64,000 nucleotides of DNA from Leptolyngbya sp. FACHB-60 (GTDB lineage: Bacteria > Cyanobacteriota > Cyanobacteriia > Phormidesmidales > Phormidesmidaceae), in assembly GCF_014695775.1 (NCBI RefSeq), contig NZ_JACJOX010000023.1, positions 1 through 64,000 on the forward strand, in the 5' to 3' direction. Of the stretch, positions 52,737-61,222 are shown in pieces. Within the stretch, counting starts at the first letter, position 1. Each line of letters opens with the position of its first letter. The position numbers and the translations under genes were made by a program. The notes under the pieces are model-generated. The model was not told the origin of the DNA. It saw only the letters and a list, made by a program, of their open reading frames with translations, and did no database searches.

Positions 52737-52948
52737 CTCAATCTGTTGAATGGCCTCATCATGCCGTGCCATACTAACCAACAGTGTGAGCACGGCTCCA
52801 GCCTAACACCGTATCTACGGTAGTTGGTACCAGTTCCCTATTCTAATCTCAGGAAAATTGAGAGACTAATTAATTTTTGCCCAGAGACAGGTAAAAAACA
52901 GAAGCCTTAGGATCACACTAAGATATATTAAGAAAAAAAGGTGTGGTT

Positions 52949-54592
52949 ATGGCCTCTGTCGAGTTTAAGCTGTTCGCTCCCTATAACAAGGGCGCAGTTT
53001 TGACTGGTTCCTTCACCGATGGGAAAGACATCCCTATGGAGAAAGGAGAAGACGGCTATTTTCGTGCTCGAGTCGACCTAGACGATGGTCACTACGACTA
53101 CAAGTTTCAGGTTCAATCTAAAAGCTTTTTTTTAGAACCCGATCAGTGGATTGAGGTTATTGACCCGAGAGCTAGGCATGTAGATGAAAGCCATCAAACT
53201 GCTATTTTGCATATTAAAGATGGCGAGCCTATAGTCGACGATTATGTTTGGTGTCACGACGACAAAGCGCTACCACAAAATGAAGAGCTGATTATCTACG
53301 AAATTTTAGTTAGCGACTTTTCTGGCGGCGAAGATGATCCCAATCCGCGTGGACGGATAAAACACATCACCGAAAAGCTCGACTACCTCTGTGAATTAGG
53401 GATCAATGCCATTGAGCTAATGCCAATTCAAGAATTCCCTGGTGAACAAGGCTGGGGTTACAATACCCACCATTATTTTGCCGTAGAGTCGGCCTACGGC
53501 ACCAGCAAAGACTTCAAACATTTGGTAGATGAGTGCCATGCCCGGGGCATTCGAGTCATTTTAGATATTATTCTCAACCATTCGGGTTCTGAGGCTCCGC
53601 TGACAAAAATTGACTACAGCTATTGGTATCGAAGCGAACCCAAAGATCCTGAGCAAAATTGGGGACCAGAGTTTGACTACGATCATTACGACGAACATCT
53701 GAACCTATGCCCCGCTCAGGAATTCGTCAAAGATGTCCTGCACTTCTGGATTACGGAGTACCACATCGACGGCTTTCGATTCGACGCCGTCAGCCAGATG
53801 GGCCACTTTGAGTTCCTGGGGCAGCTAACCGATCAAACCAGCAAGCAGGCTCAGCCCAAACCGTTTTATAACATTGGAGAACTCATTCCCGAGTCTCCTG
53901 ATGCCACCAATTTTGAAGGCCCTCTCGATGCTTGCTGGCGCGATGGTTTTTTGCATCAGCTATTGCCCCTGTTGTGGGGAGATGAGACCGACATAGAAAC
54001 TGTCAAAGAACTAATTGATGCCAAGCGATCGGGTTATTTGGGGGCGGTTAACGCTATTAACTACCTCAGCAACCACGACCACGATCGCTTAATGGTGCAG
54101 TTGGCCAATCACGAAATCTTTGACGAAACTGCCTTTAAGCGAGCAAAACTGGGGGCCGTTTTGGTGATAACCGCTATGGGCGTGCCCCTAATCTGGATGG
54201 GAGAAGAGTTTGGGGCTTACAACACTAAAACTTTAGAACCAGCCAAAATTGATTGGTCACTTTTGAAGAACGATCGCAACCATGAGTTGATGCAGCACTA
54301 TCGAAGTCTGATCAACCTGCGTAAAGGCAACCACGCCCTGCGCACCGAAAATGTAGAGTTTTTCTACGAGGATCCAGACTCCAAAGTGTTAGCCTATGTT
54401 CGCTGGAATGACGAGGGATCGCGTGTTGTTGTCGTCGTCAATTTTTCAGATCAATATTTAGCCGACTACGAAGTTCAAAACTTCCCTCAAGGTAGCACCT
54501 GGCACGAATGGATCAGTAATTACGATGTTGAAGTCCACAACGGCGTTTGGGTAACAGACTTACCCGAATACGAAGCAAAGGTACTGGTTTAA
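52949..54592 (+). CDS. GH13 alpha-amylase-family enzyme with CBM48-like N-terminus
   Basis: 547 residues from the ATG at 52949 (a GTG six bases earlier is possible). N-terminal beta-sandwich (about 1-100), then a TIM barrel with GH13 regions: DIILNHSG (I), GFRFDAVS (II, nucleophile Asp), NIGELIPES (III, Glu) and YLSNHDHDR (IV, HD). The arrangement resembles malto-oligosyltrehalose trehalohydrolase and branching-type enzymes. Probably acts on alpha-1,4/1,6-glucans or trehalose precursors; no partner TreY gene is in the window. Confidence 0.85.
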   Translation: MASVEFKLFAPYNKGAVLTGSFTDGKDIPMEKGEDGYFRARVDLDDGHYDYKFQVQSKSFFLEPDQWIEVIDPRARHVDESHQTAILHIKDGEPIVDDYVWCHDDKALPQNEELIIYEILVSDFSGGEDDPNPRGRIKHITEKLDYLCELGINAIELMPIQEFPGEQGWGYNTHHYFAVESAYGTSKDFKHLVDECHARGIRVILDIILNHSGSEAPLTKIDYSYWYRSEPKDPEQNWGPEFDYDHYDEHLNLCPAQEFVKDVLHFWITEYHIDGFRFDAVSQMGHFEFLGQLTDQTSKQAQPKPFYNIGELIPESPDATNFEGPLDACWRDGFLHQLLPLLWGDETDIETVKELIDAKRSGYLGAVNAINYLSNHDHDRLMVQLANHEIFDETAFKRAKLGAVLVITAMGVPLIWMGEEFGAYNTKTLEPAKIDWSLLKNDRNHELMQHYRSLINLRKGNHALRTENVEFFYEDPDSKVLAYVRWNDEGSRVVVVVNFSDQYLADYEVQNFPQGSTWHEWISNYDVEVHNGVWVTDLPEYEAKVLV

Positions 54593-55129
54593 GATCCCGT
54601 TCACAAAAAAACTGTTGTAGCCGGAGGGGTCAGCTGAATTCCCTCGACCCTTTTGGAAATAATGCTGCTGCTAATTCTTCCCTGAGGAATAGACAGATCC
54701 TTCTTAAGGAAGACGAAACAGTCTGAGCCAGTGATTAGACTCCTGATAGCCCAGGGTTTCTCCTTTCGGCTATTCGACAGCTTCAACATTTTGTGCTAGA
54801 TGCCCTAGTCAGACCTCGCTCGGAATGAAAATAGCTATAGCTGGCAGTCTCCGACTAAGAAATTGCTCCCACCCGCAAAATTCTGGAGGCTAAGCACTGC
54901 GCTTGTGTAGGGGCGGATCCGGACGAATGGGATGTCCTGGATCAGCCGCGGCAGCGTATTGCCGTAATGCTGGAAAACGTAGTCCCTGAATTCGATCAAT
55001 CCGCAGGTTGTCCGTTTTTCCTATGAAAAGCGAAATGGCTAACGCGCTAGCAGTTCTGAGTGTTGTCGACGTGTGGGTTTGCTAGCTCGCTGAGTTGTCG
55101 ACGATGTAGATTTTTACCTAAGAGGCAGT
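54593..55129. other. Non-coding interval, possible decayed coding fragment
   Basis: 537 bp without a supported gene. One frame from 54859 to 55026 is open (EIAPTRKILEAKHCACVG, then DPDEWDVLDQPRQRIAV and so on) but has no start codon where it could begin, so it may be the remnant of a small gene. A minus-strand frame of 62 codons is probably spurious. Confidence 0.3.
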
Positions 55130-55690
55130 ATGGAAACACAAGAAACTCAACCAGATCAGCAGCGTGGTGCTGTTCCCTATCCAAATATTCCACCACTGAT
55201 TGATAGCCGTGCTACCGAATATCATGGCACCGGCATTACCAGCACCGTAGCTATTTTGGGCCACCCCATTCATCCGATTATTGTAATTTTTCCGATCGCA
55301 TTTCTCAGCGGCGTGGCCGGTACTGACTTGGGCTATTGGCTAACCAAAGGTGAATTTTGGGCCCAGGGATCGCTTTGGCTGTTGGGGGTAGGGCTGCTGT
55401 CTGGGGTCGCCGCTGCTGTAATTGGGATGTTTGACTTCGTCCGCATTCCCAGGGCGCGCAAACGTCAGGCCGGCTGGTTGCACATGGGGCTAAACGTGGC
55501 GGTGCTGGTATTGAGCATTGGCAACTTTGCGCTGCGGTTGGGCAACGCAGAGACGGCTATCTTACCCACCGGATTAATTTTGTCTTGGATAGTGGCGGTG
55601 TTGCTGCTGGCCAGCGGTTGGTTTGGCGGCGAGCTAATGTTTCGCCACAAGGTGGGGATTGTAGGGCCGGGTGAGACCCACGTGCCCTAG
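55130..55690 (+). CDS. DUF2231 membrane protein
   Basis: 186 residues. N-terminal ~50 polar residues, then the DUF2231 motif ILGHPIHPIIVIFPIAFLSG with four hydrophobic segments. Third family member in the window; unlike the oxidase-operon pair it has a longer polar N-terminus and no oxidase beside it. Confidence 0.87.
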   Translation: METQETQPDQQRGAVPYPNIPPLIDSRATEYHGTGITSTVAILGHPIHPIIVIFPIAFLSGVAGTDLGYWLTKGEFWAQGSLWLLGVGLLSGVAAAVIGMFDFVRIPRARKRQAGWLHMGLNVAVLVLSIGNFALRLGNAETAILPTGLILSWIVAVLLLASGWFGGELMFRHKVGIVGPGETHVP

Positions 55691-55863
55691 CAAAGTCGTC
55701 AAAGCGATTCGAAAAATCGTTTTGATCCCGAGCTTGGTCTGACTGCCCCACTTGGGTGGGACAGTCGCCGTTTGCTCCGTAGCATTGCCTCTTGTGGCAC
55801 TGAAGTGGTTGACTTCGTGATTTAGTCTAAGGCCCGAATTTAAGGAATTTATAGAGATTTTGC

Positions 55864-56808
55864 ATGGAGCTTAAACCACTTAACCAGCAGGTTGTCGTTG
55901 TAGTAGGGGCCTCTAGCGGTATTGGTCGCGACGCTGCTTTGAAGTTGACCCAGCGGGGCGCTAAAGTTGTCGTGGCAGCACGCAACGAGAGCGGATTAGC
56001 GTCGTTGGTAGAAGAAATTCGGCGGTTGGGCGGAGAGGCGATCGCCGTTACCGCCGATGTCGCCCAATTTGATCAGGTTAGCGCGATCGCAGATGCCGCG
56101 ATCGCGAGTTTTGGCCGCATCGATACTTGGGTGCACTGCGCCGCCGCTGGCATCCTCGCGCCCTTCGAGACCATGACCATTGAAGAGTTTCGCCGGGTGA
56201 TTGACGTTACCCTGATGGGCCAAGTCTATGGGGCCAAGGTAGCCCTGCCCCACCTCAAACAAGCGAGACAAGGTTCACTGATTGCTATTTCGTCCATGGA
56301 GGGGCGGCGAGGACTGCCGTTGCAGAGTGCCTACTCAACGGCTAAACACGGGTTAGAGGGCTTTCTCGAATCGCTGCGGGTAGAGCTAGAGCACGAGGGG
56401 TATGGCATCAATGTCACCAGCATTAAGCCAGCGGTGATCAACACTCCCTTCTATAACCACATGCGCACCAAAGTCGGCGTTAAGCCCACAGGCATTCCGC
56501 CCTACTATGACCCGAGCCTGGTTACGGATGCCATTCTCTATGCCGCTGAGAACCCAATCCGCGATTACATTGTCGGAGATGTGGGTCGCCTGCTCGACTG
56601 GGGCCAGCGGTTGTCGCCGGGGCTGATGGACGTTGCCCTCAACTATGTTGGCTTTGGCGGTCAGCGCACCGATGATCTTAAAACTCCCCAGGCTCCAGAC
56701 GGTCTGTTTGAGCCGATGCCGGGCTATGAGCAGGTGAAGGGAGACTTTGACAAACTCACCGTGCCCAGCCTGTCGGATTGGCTGCACAAACTCATGTTTG
56801 GGCACTGA
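55864..56808 (+). CDS. Short-chain dehydrogenase/reductase
   Basis: 314 residues. Classical SDR: cofactor motif VVGASSGIGRD near residue 13, catalytic ISSMEG Ser and YSTAK (Y-x3-K) near residue 156, plus IKPAVINTPF. The extra C-terminal ~60 residues are typical of the 300-residue SDR forms in cyanobacteria. NADPH is likely from the AARNES basic residue after strand two. Substrate unknown. Confidence 0.9.
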   Translation: MELKPLNQQVVVVVGASSGIGRDAALKLTQRGAKVVVAARNESGLASLVEEIRRLGGEAIAVTADVAQFDQVSAIADAAIASFGRIDTWVHCAAAGILAPFETMTIEEFRRVIDVTLMGQVYGAKVALPHLKQARQGSLIAISSMEGRRGLPLQSAYSTAKHGLEGFLESLRVELEHEGYGINVTSIKPAVINTPFYNHMRTKVGVKPTGIPPYYDPSLVTDAILYAAENPIRDYIVGDVGRLLDWGQRLSPGLMDVALNYVGFGGQRTDDLKTPQAPDGLFEPMPGYEQVKGDFDKLTVPSLSDWLHKLMFGH

Positions 56809-57041
56809 CCTCGGCAACGGCCTAATCGACGGCAGAATGCCCGGCAGGATGACGCTGGGGGATGGATAGGCTGCTCGGCATAACCTATCACCTTTTGTCA
56901 GACCAAGTTGGGGATTCTGCCAGTTGCTGCCTAGCCTGGTTAGCCCAGGGATGTTGTTGGGTTTAAGCATCAACTAGCCTAGTCAGTTCGAGCCCAGGGT
57001 TCTAGATATTGTCTCAACTCGATTGATGCAGGAGATTTAAG

Positions 57042-58001
57042 ATGAAATATCGGCAGCTAGGGGATAGCGACCTCACCGTTTCAGAAATTGCCCTGGGGTC
57101 GTGGTTAACCTACGGCGGTGGGGTAGAGCGGCAGCAGGCGGAAGCCTGCGTGCACAAAGCCTTTGATGTCGGTATCAATTTTATTGACACAGCCAACGTC
57201 TACGGACGTGGAGCCGCAGAGTCGTTTTTGGGAGAGGTATTGCGAGGGCGCGATCGCAGCTCCTACGTGCTGGCCACCAAGGTCTTCTTCCCCATGTCGC
57301 AGAGCGATCAGGGGCTGTCGGCGGCGCAGATTTATAAACAAATCGACGCCTCTTTGCAGCGCCTGGGCACTGACTATGTTGATCTCTACCAGTGCCATCG
57401 CTACGACCCCAACACGCCCCTAGAGGAAACCATGGCCGCCCTGACCGCTGTGGTGCAGCAGGGCAAAGCCCGCTACATCGGCTTTAGCGAATGGAGCTCC
57501 ACCCAGATTCAGGCGGCGCTGGACCTACCTAACGTAGAAAAGTTTGTCTCTAGCCAGCCCCAATACTCCATGCTGTGGCGGCAGCCCGAGGCCGAGGTGT
57601 TTCCTCTCTGTGCCGACCACGGCATTGGGCAGATTGTCTGGTCGCCCCTGGCTCAGGGTGTGCTCACCGGTAAGTACAAGCCGGGGGCGACGCCGCCCGC
57701 CGACTCCCGCGCGGCCAACGACAAAATGAATAAGTTTATGAACGAGCTGAGGAGCGATCGCGTGCTCAGTGCCGTGCAAAACCTCCAGCCCATTGCCCAA
57801 CAGCTCAACCTCTCCATGGCCCAGCTGGCCCTTGCCTGGATTCTGCGCGATCGGCGGGTGACATCGGCCATTATTGGAGCCAGTCGTCCCGAACAGGTGG
57901 CCGACAATGCCGCCGCCTCTGGGGTTGAGCTCAGTTCTGAAGTATTGCAGGAGATCGACCAGGTACTAGCTCCGGCCCTGCCGCAGCCAGCAAGGAAGTG
58001 A
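57042..58001 (+). CDS. Aldo/keto reductase (Kv-beta-like)
   Basis: 319 residues. AKR signature DTANVYGRGAAESFLGEVL with the catalytic Tyr, then K in LATKVFFP and H in YQCHRYDPNTPLEETMAAL; the C-terminus has VTSAIIGASRPEQVADNA for NADPH binding. Resembles the potassium-channel beta-subunit type and L-glyceraldehyde-3-phosphate reductase. RBS GGAG. Part of the redox/stress run between 55 and 61 kb. Confidence 0.9.
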   Translation: MKYRQLGDSDLTVSEIALGSWLTYGGGVERQQAEACVHKAFDVGINFIDTANVYGRGAAESFLGEVLRGRDRSSYVLATKVFFPMSQSDQGLSAAQIYKQIDASLQRLGTDYVDLYQCHRYDPNTPLEETMAALTAVVQQGKARYIGFSEWSSTQIQAALDLPNVEKFVSSQPQYSMLWRQPEAEVFPLCADHGIGQIVWSPLAQGVLTGKYKPGATPPADSRAANDKMNKFMNELRSDRVLSAVQNLQPIAQQLNLSMAQLALAWILRDRRVTSAIIGASRPEQVADNAAASGVELSSEVLQEIDQVLAPALPQPARK

Positions 58002-58169
58002 AGCGTTCAGTTAACTACGATTTCTCTCAGTTTCCTTACCCATGGAAAATTGCGAATTCCTACTGAAGACTGACGGCGGCAGCAAAAGAAACTGGAACAA
58101 TTTATCGATATACGAGGCTTGATTTAGTCTCCAAAAAAAGTTTCATGCAGGTTGAAACCTGGCCCTAAG

Positions 58170-58643
58170 ATGCACGACAGCTGGATGATAATTGGGGGAA
58201 TAACCTTCCTGGTTGCCCTAGGTAGCAGTTTTATTAGACCCCGAGACGTTTTTTGGGGGATGCGCCTCGATCGCCCCAGGTGGCTTTTCTTTGAACCCGC
58301 CATCCCGCTGATTTGGACGGTGGTTTTTGCCTGTGGAGCGTTCTCAGCTTGCCTTGTTTGGCAGGATGATCCTGGCAGTTCTAAAACCTGGCTGTTGATG
58401 GGTTTCTATCTCTTAGTAGAAGTCATTACCGTTGCCTATATTCCTGCCACCCTGTGGTTTAGAAGTCTGAAGGTTGGCACCGTGTTGGGTGGGCTAGGGG
58501 TGGTTTTAGGCGTTCTACTCATGCTTAGGGTTTTTCCCATTTCTGAGCTTGCTGCCCTGCTCCTCCTTCCCTATGTGCTCTGGAGCCCAGTTGGCACCTA
58601 CACCACCGGCCAGATGATAGACCTCAATCCCAGCGCTGGCTAG
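58170..58643 (+). CDS. TspO/MBR-like membrane protein
   Basis: 157 residues from the ATG at 58170 (a TTG at 58152 is close to the only upstream G-rich site). Five hydrophobic segments with RPRWLFFEPAIPLIWTVVF and a C-terminal LLLLPYVLWSPVGTYTTGQM; the W-x-P...W pattern is TspO/MBR-like. TspO binds tetrapyrroles and responds to stress. It sits 14 bp before crtO, so the two are probably co-transcribed. Confidence 0.65.
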   Translation: MHDSWMIIGGITFLVALGSSFIRPRDVFWGMRLDRPRWLFFEPAIPLIWTVVFACGAFSACLVWQDDPGSSKTWLLMGFYLLVEVITVAYIPATLWFRSLKVGTVLGGLGVVLGVLLMLRVFPISELAALLLLPYVLWSPVGTYTTGQMIDLNPSAG

Positions 58644-58657
58644 TTGAGTAGCACGCT

Positions 58658-60316
58658 ATGCAAACCTACGACGTAATTCTAATCGGGGCTGGTCACAACG
58701 CCTTGATCTGTGCAGCCTATCTGCTGAAAGCGGGCTACTCGGTTTTACTGCTAGAAAAAAATTCGATCCCCGGCGGGGCTGCCACCACCGAAGAGATCAT
58801 GCCAGATCAGGCACCAGGGTTTCACTTCAACCTCTGTGCGATCGACCATGCTTTCATCCATCTCGGGCCCGTCGTGCAGGAACTAGAGCTGCATAAGTAT
58901 GGTCTGGAGTACCTCTTTTGCGATCCGCTGGTGTTTTGTCCCCATCCCAATGGCAAATATTTCTTTGCCCACAAATCGGTAGAGAAAACCTGTGAAGAAA
59001 TTGCCTATTTTAGCCCCCAAGATGCCCAGCGATATAGGGAGTATATCGACTTTTGGCAGCGTCTAATTTCAGCGATTGTGCCCATCTTTAACGCACCGCC
59101 TAAATCCTTGATCGACATTCTTGCCAACTACAGTCTGACCAATGTCAAAGACCTTGTTTCACTGCTGGGTTCCGATCGCAAAACTCTGGATTTGTTTCGC
59201 ACTCTGTTTACCAGTGCCGAAGATGCCATTCAAGAGCACTTCGACGCCGAATTTCTCAGAGCCCCGTTGGCCCGCCTGGCCTCGGAGCTAAGCGTGCCCC
59301 CCTCCCAAAAGACCAGCGCCATCGGAGGCATGATGATGGCCATGCGCCACCATCCCGGTGTGGCTCGCCCCAAAGGTGGTACTGGAGCCTTGACCGCTGC
59401 TCTGGTGCGGCTAGTGACCAGCCTGGGCGGTCAAATTTGGACTGAAAAACCCGTCACCAAAATCTTGATCGACCAAGGCAAAGCGGTGGGTGTGCGGGTG
59501 GCAAACGGCGAGGAGTATCGCGCTCAAAAAGGAGTGATTTCTAGCCTAGATGCCAAGCGGGTGTTTCTTCAACTGGTTGATGCCGCCGATATCGATAGGG
59601 CCGATGGAATATTGCGCGATCGCCTTCAGCGGCGGGTCACCAGCCACAACGACGCCATTATGAAAATCGATTGTGCCCTGTCTGAGCTGCCCCGCTTTGA
59701 GTATCACCAGCACCGCGATGACTACTGGACTGGGGCTGTTTTGATCGCCGACTCGATCGATCACGTGGAGCTAGCCCACAGCGATCCCCACATTGGCCGC
59801 ATCCCCGACGAAAATCCCTCGATGTATGCGGTGATTCCCTCCCTGCTTGACCCCTCTCTGGCTCCGCCCGGCCAGCACACCCTCTGGATTGAGTTTTTTG
59901 CGCCCTACGCCATCGAAGGGGCAGCAGGCACTGGCCTCATGGGCACTGGCTGGACCGAAGACCGCAAACAGCAGGTGGCCGATCGCGTACTGGACAAGCT
60001 GGCCACCTACGCCCCCAACCTCAAGTCGTCCATGATTGCCCGCCGGGTCGAAAGCCCCGCCGAAATCAGCGATCGCCTTGGCGTCGAAAAAGGCAACTAT
60101 TACCACTTCGATATGACGCTAGATTTGATGATGCCCTTTCGCCCTCTGCCAGAGATTGCTAACTACCAGACCCCTATTGAGCAGCTCTTTTTAACCGGGG
60201 CAGGTACCCATCCTGGAGGTTCAATTTCAGGCATGCCGGGCCGCAACTGCGCCCGCCAGTTTCTACAGCAGCAAAACCCCCTAGGCATTCTTGGTCAATG
60301 GCTCTCTGGGTCGTGA
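58658..60316 (+). CDS. crtO: Beta-carotene ketolase CrtO
   Basis: 552 residues, close to Synechocystis CrtO (about 540). FAD motif GAGHNALICAAYLLKAGYSVLLLEK, GGAATTEEIMP, then IDHAFIHLGPVVQELELH and ARPKGGTGALTAAL. The C-terminal NYQTPIEQLFLTGAGTHPGGSISGMPGRNCA is the CrtO/CrtI signature end. Oxidises beta-carotene to echinenone/canthaxanthin, the pigments of OCP and helical carotenoid proteins such as the one at 19965-20417. Ends with a strong terminator. Confidence 0.95.
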   Translation: MQTYDVILIGAGHNALICAAYLLKAGYSVLLLEKNSIPGGAATTEEIMPDQAPGFHFNLCAIDHAFIHLGPVVQELELHKYGLEYLFCDPLVFCPHPNGKYFFAHKSVEKTCEEIAYFSPQDAQRYREYIDFWQRLISAIVPIFNAPPKSLIDILANYSLTNVKDLVSLLGSDRKTLDLFRTLFTSAEDAIQEHFDAEFLRAPLARLASELSVPPSQKTSAIGGMMMAMRHHPGVARPKGGTGALTAALVRLVTSLGGQIWTEKPVTKILIDQGKAVGVRVANGEEYRAQKGVISSLDAKRVFLQLVDAADIDRADGILRDRLQRRVTSHNDAIMKIDCALSELPRFEYHQHRDDYWTGAVLIADSIDHVELAHSDPHIGRIPDENPSMYAVIPSLLDPSLAPPGQHTLWIEFFAPYAIEGAAGTGLMGTGWTEDRKQQVADRVLDKLATYAPNLKSSMIARRVESPAEISDRLGVEKGNYYHFDMTLDLMMPFRPLPEIANYQTPIEQLFLTGAGTHPGGSISGMPGRNCARQFLQQQNPLGILGQWLSGS

Positions 60317-60360
60317 TGCTAGCTCGCCTTAACAATGGCGTCCTTAGGGCTCTACCCGAT

Positions 60361-60403
60361 GCAGAAAAGCCTCCTGAGTCAAAACCTCAGGAGGCTTTTC
60401 TGC
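60361..60403. terminator. Strong bidirectional terminator
   Basis: A perfect 18-bp stem (60361-60378 with 60386-60403; core AAAAGCCTCCTGAG) with a 7-nt loop and a T4 within the right arm. It follows the crtO stop by 45 bp. Confidence 0.85.
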
Positions 60404-60569
60404 AAGAATTGTTGCTGTAACCTATCACCCCCATGGACGGCGTTACCAGCCGCCTGACCGCCAACCACGTCCAGCATTCCTGGAAAATTTGGGGAGGTCA
60501 ATGACAGACACACGTTATAAAAATTGATGTAGTTGGGCATGCTAAAGCAACCGTTTGTCAACTACCGAA

Positions 60570-60815
60570 ATGTTTATCCAACGCGAAAAAAATGTCATGT
60601 TGTGGGGCACCACCCTAGCGATCTCGGTCGGTATCCTCTTGGGCGGTGGCGCAGCGCGTGCTAAAACCCAGGCCTGTACCCAATCGCAGACAATGCCTGG
60701 GCACTGCCTCAGCGAATCTCCCAAAATGCAGGTGGCACAGGGCATGCTCGGCGGCGCTTTTGCCAGCGGTGGCGCGCTCCTAATGATTGAGCTGGGCAAG
60801 ATTGGCAAACGTTAA
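60570..60815 (+). CDS. Small predicted exported protein
   Basis: 81 residues from the ATG at 60570 (TTG at 60555 and an ATG at 60597 are other options). Hydrophobic segment LWGTTLAISVGILLGGGAARA followed by KTQACTQ, as in a signal peptide, then two Cys in CTQSQTMPGHCLSES and a hydrophobic C-terminal part (GMLGGAFASGGALLMIEL). No family recognised. Supported by the signal pattern; the other strand also has a frame here. Confidence 0.45.
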   Translation: MFIQREKNVMLWGTTLAISVGILLGGGAARAKTQACTQSQTMPGHCLSESPKMQVAQGMLGGAFASGGALLMIELGKIGKR

Positions 60816-60976
60816 ACGGTCAGCACCTCTATAGTTACAGACCCCATGGCCGTTTGGTACCAGGTGAGCTTGCGACAGAGCCGCGCCTAATGCGGTTGCC
60901 GTTAGCTGTCACCAGGCCACGCCAAGGGTATAGCTATCGGAGCTGCGGAACCTTTGCAGCGCAAGGCGTTCCCAAA

Positions 60977-61029
60977 AGATTGCTAGATGCCGCCTTAACC
61001 ACCTGGGTTAGGGCGGCATCTAGCAATCT
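60977..61029 (+). other. Long near-perfect hairpin
   Basis: 60977-61000 and 61006-61029 form a 24-bp inverted repeat with one mismatch or wobble and a 5-nt loop. The 407-bp gap 60816-61222 holds no gene I can support; a frame through the hairpin is unlikely to be real. No T-tract, so it is more like a repeat or a leader fold for the gene at 61223. Confidence 0.5.
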
Positions 61030-61222
61030 AACGCGAGCAGCAGCCAGGGGCATTCAGTTCGAAAGGGTTAGAGGTGGCCTGCTATTAAAGGGGCAGAATG
61101 AAGCTGTGGCCGAGGGCAGTGGCTACGCAGACAAAGTCGTGGGAGATATCGGGGTTGAGCCGTCATACTGATTGAATCTAGACCGGCTCAGCGCAATTAT
61201 TAGACCGTGGCTCACCCCAGGT

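Noticed and set aside
54601..54789. 62-codon minus-strand frame after the GH13 gene
   Set aside because: Starts and ends without recognised motifs, no RBS; probably chance.
56386..56973. 195-codon minus-strand frame antisense to the SDR gene
   Set aside because: Overlaps a confident SDR gene and has no motif.
60854..61171. 105-codon plus-strand frame before the CheB-CheR gene
   Set aside because: It reads through the 24-bp hairpin, and shows no family pattern.
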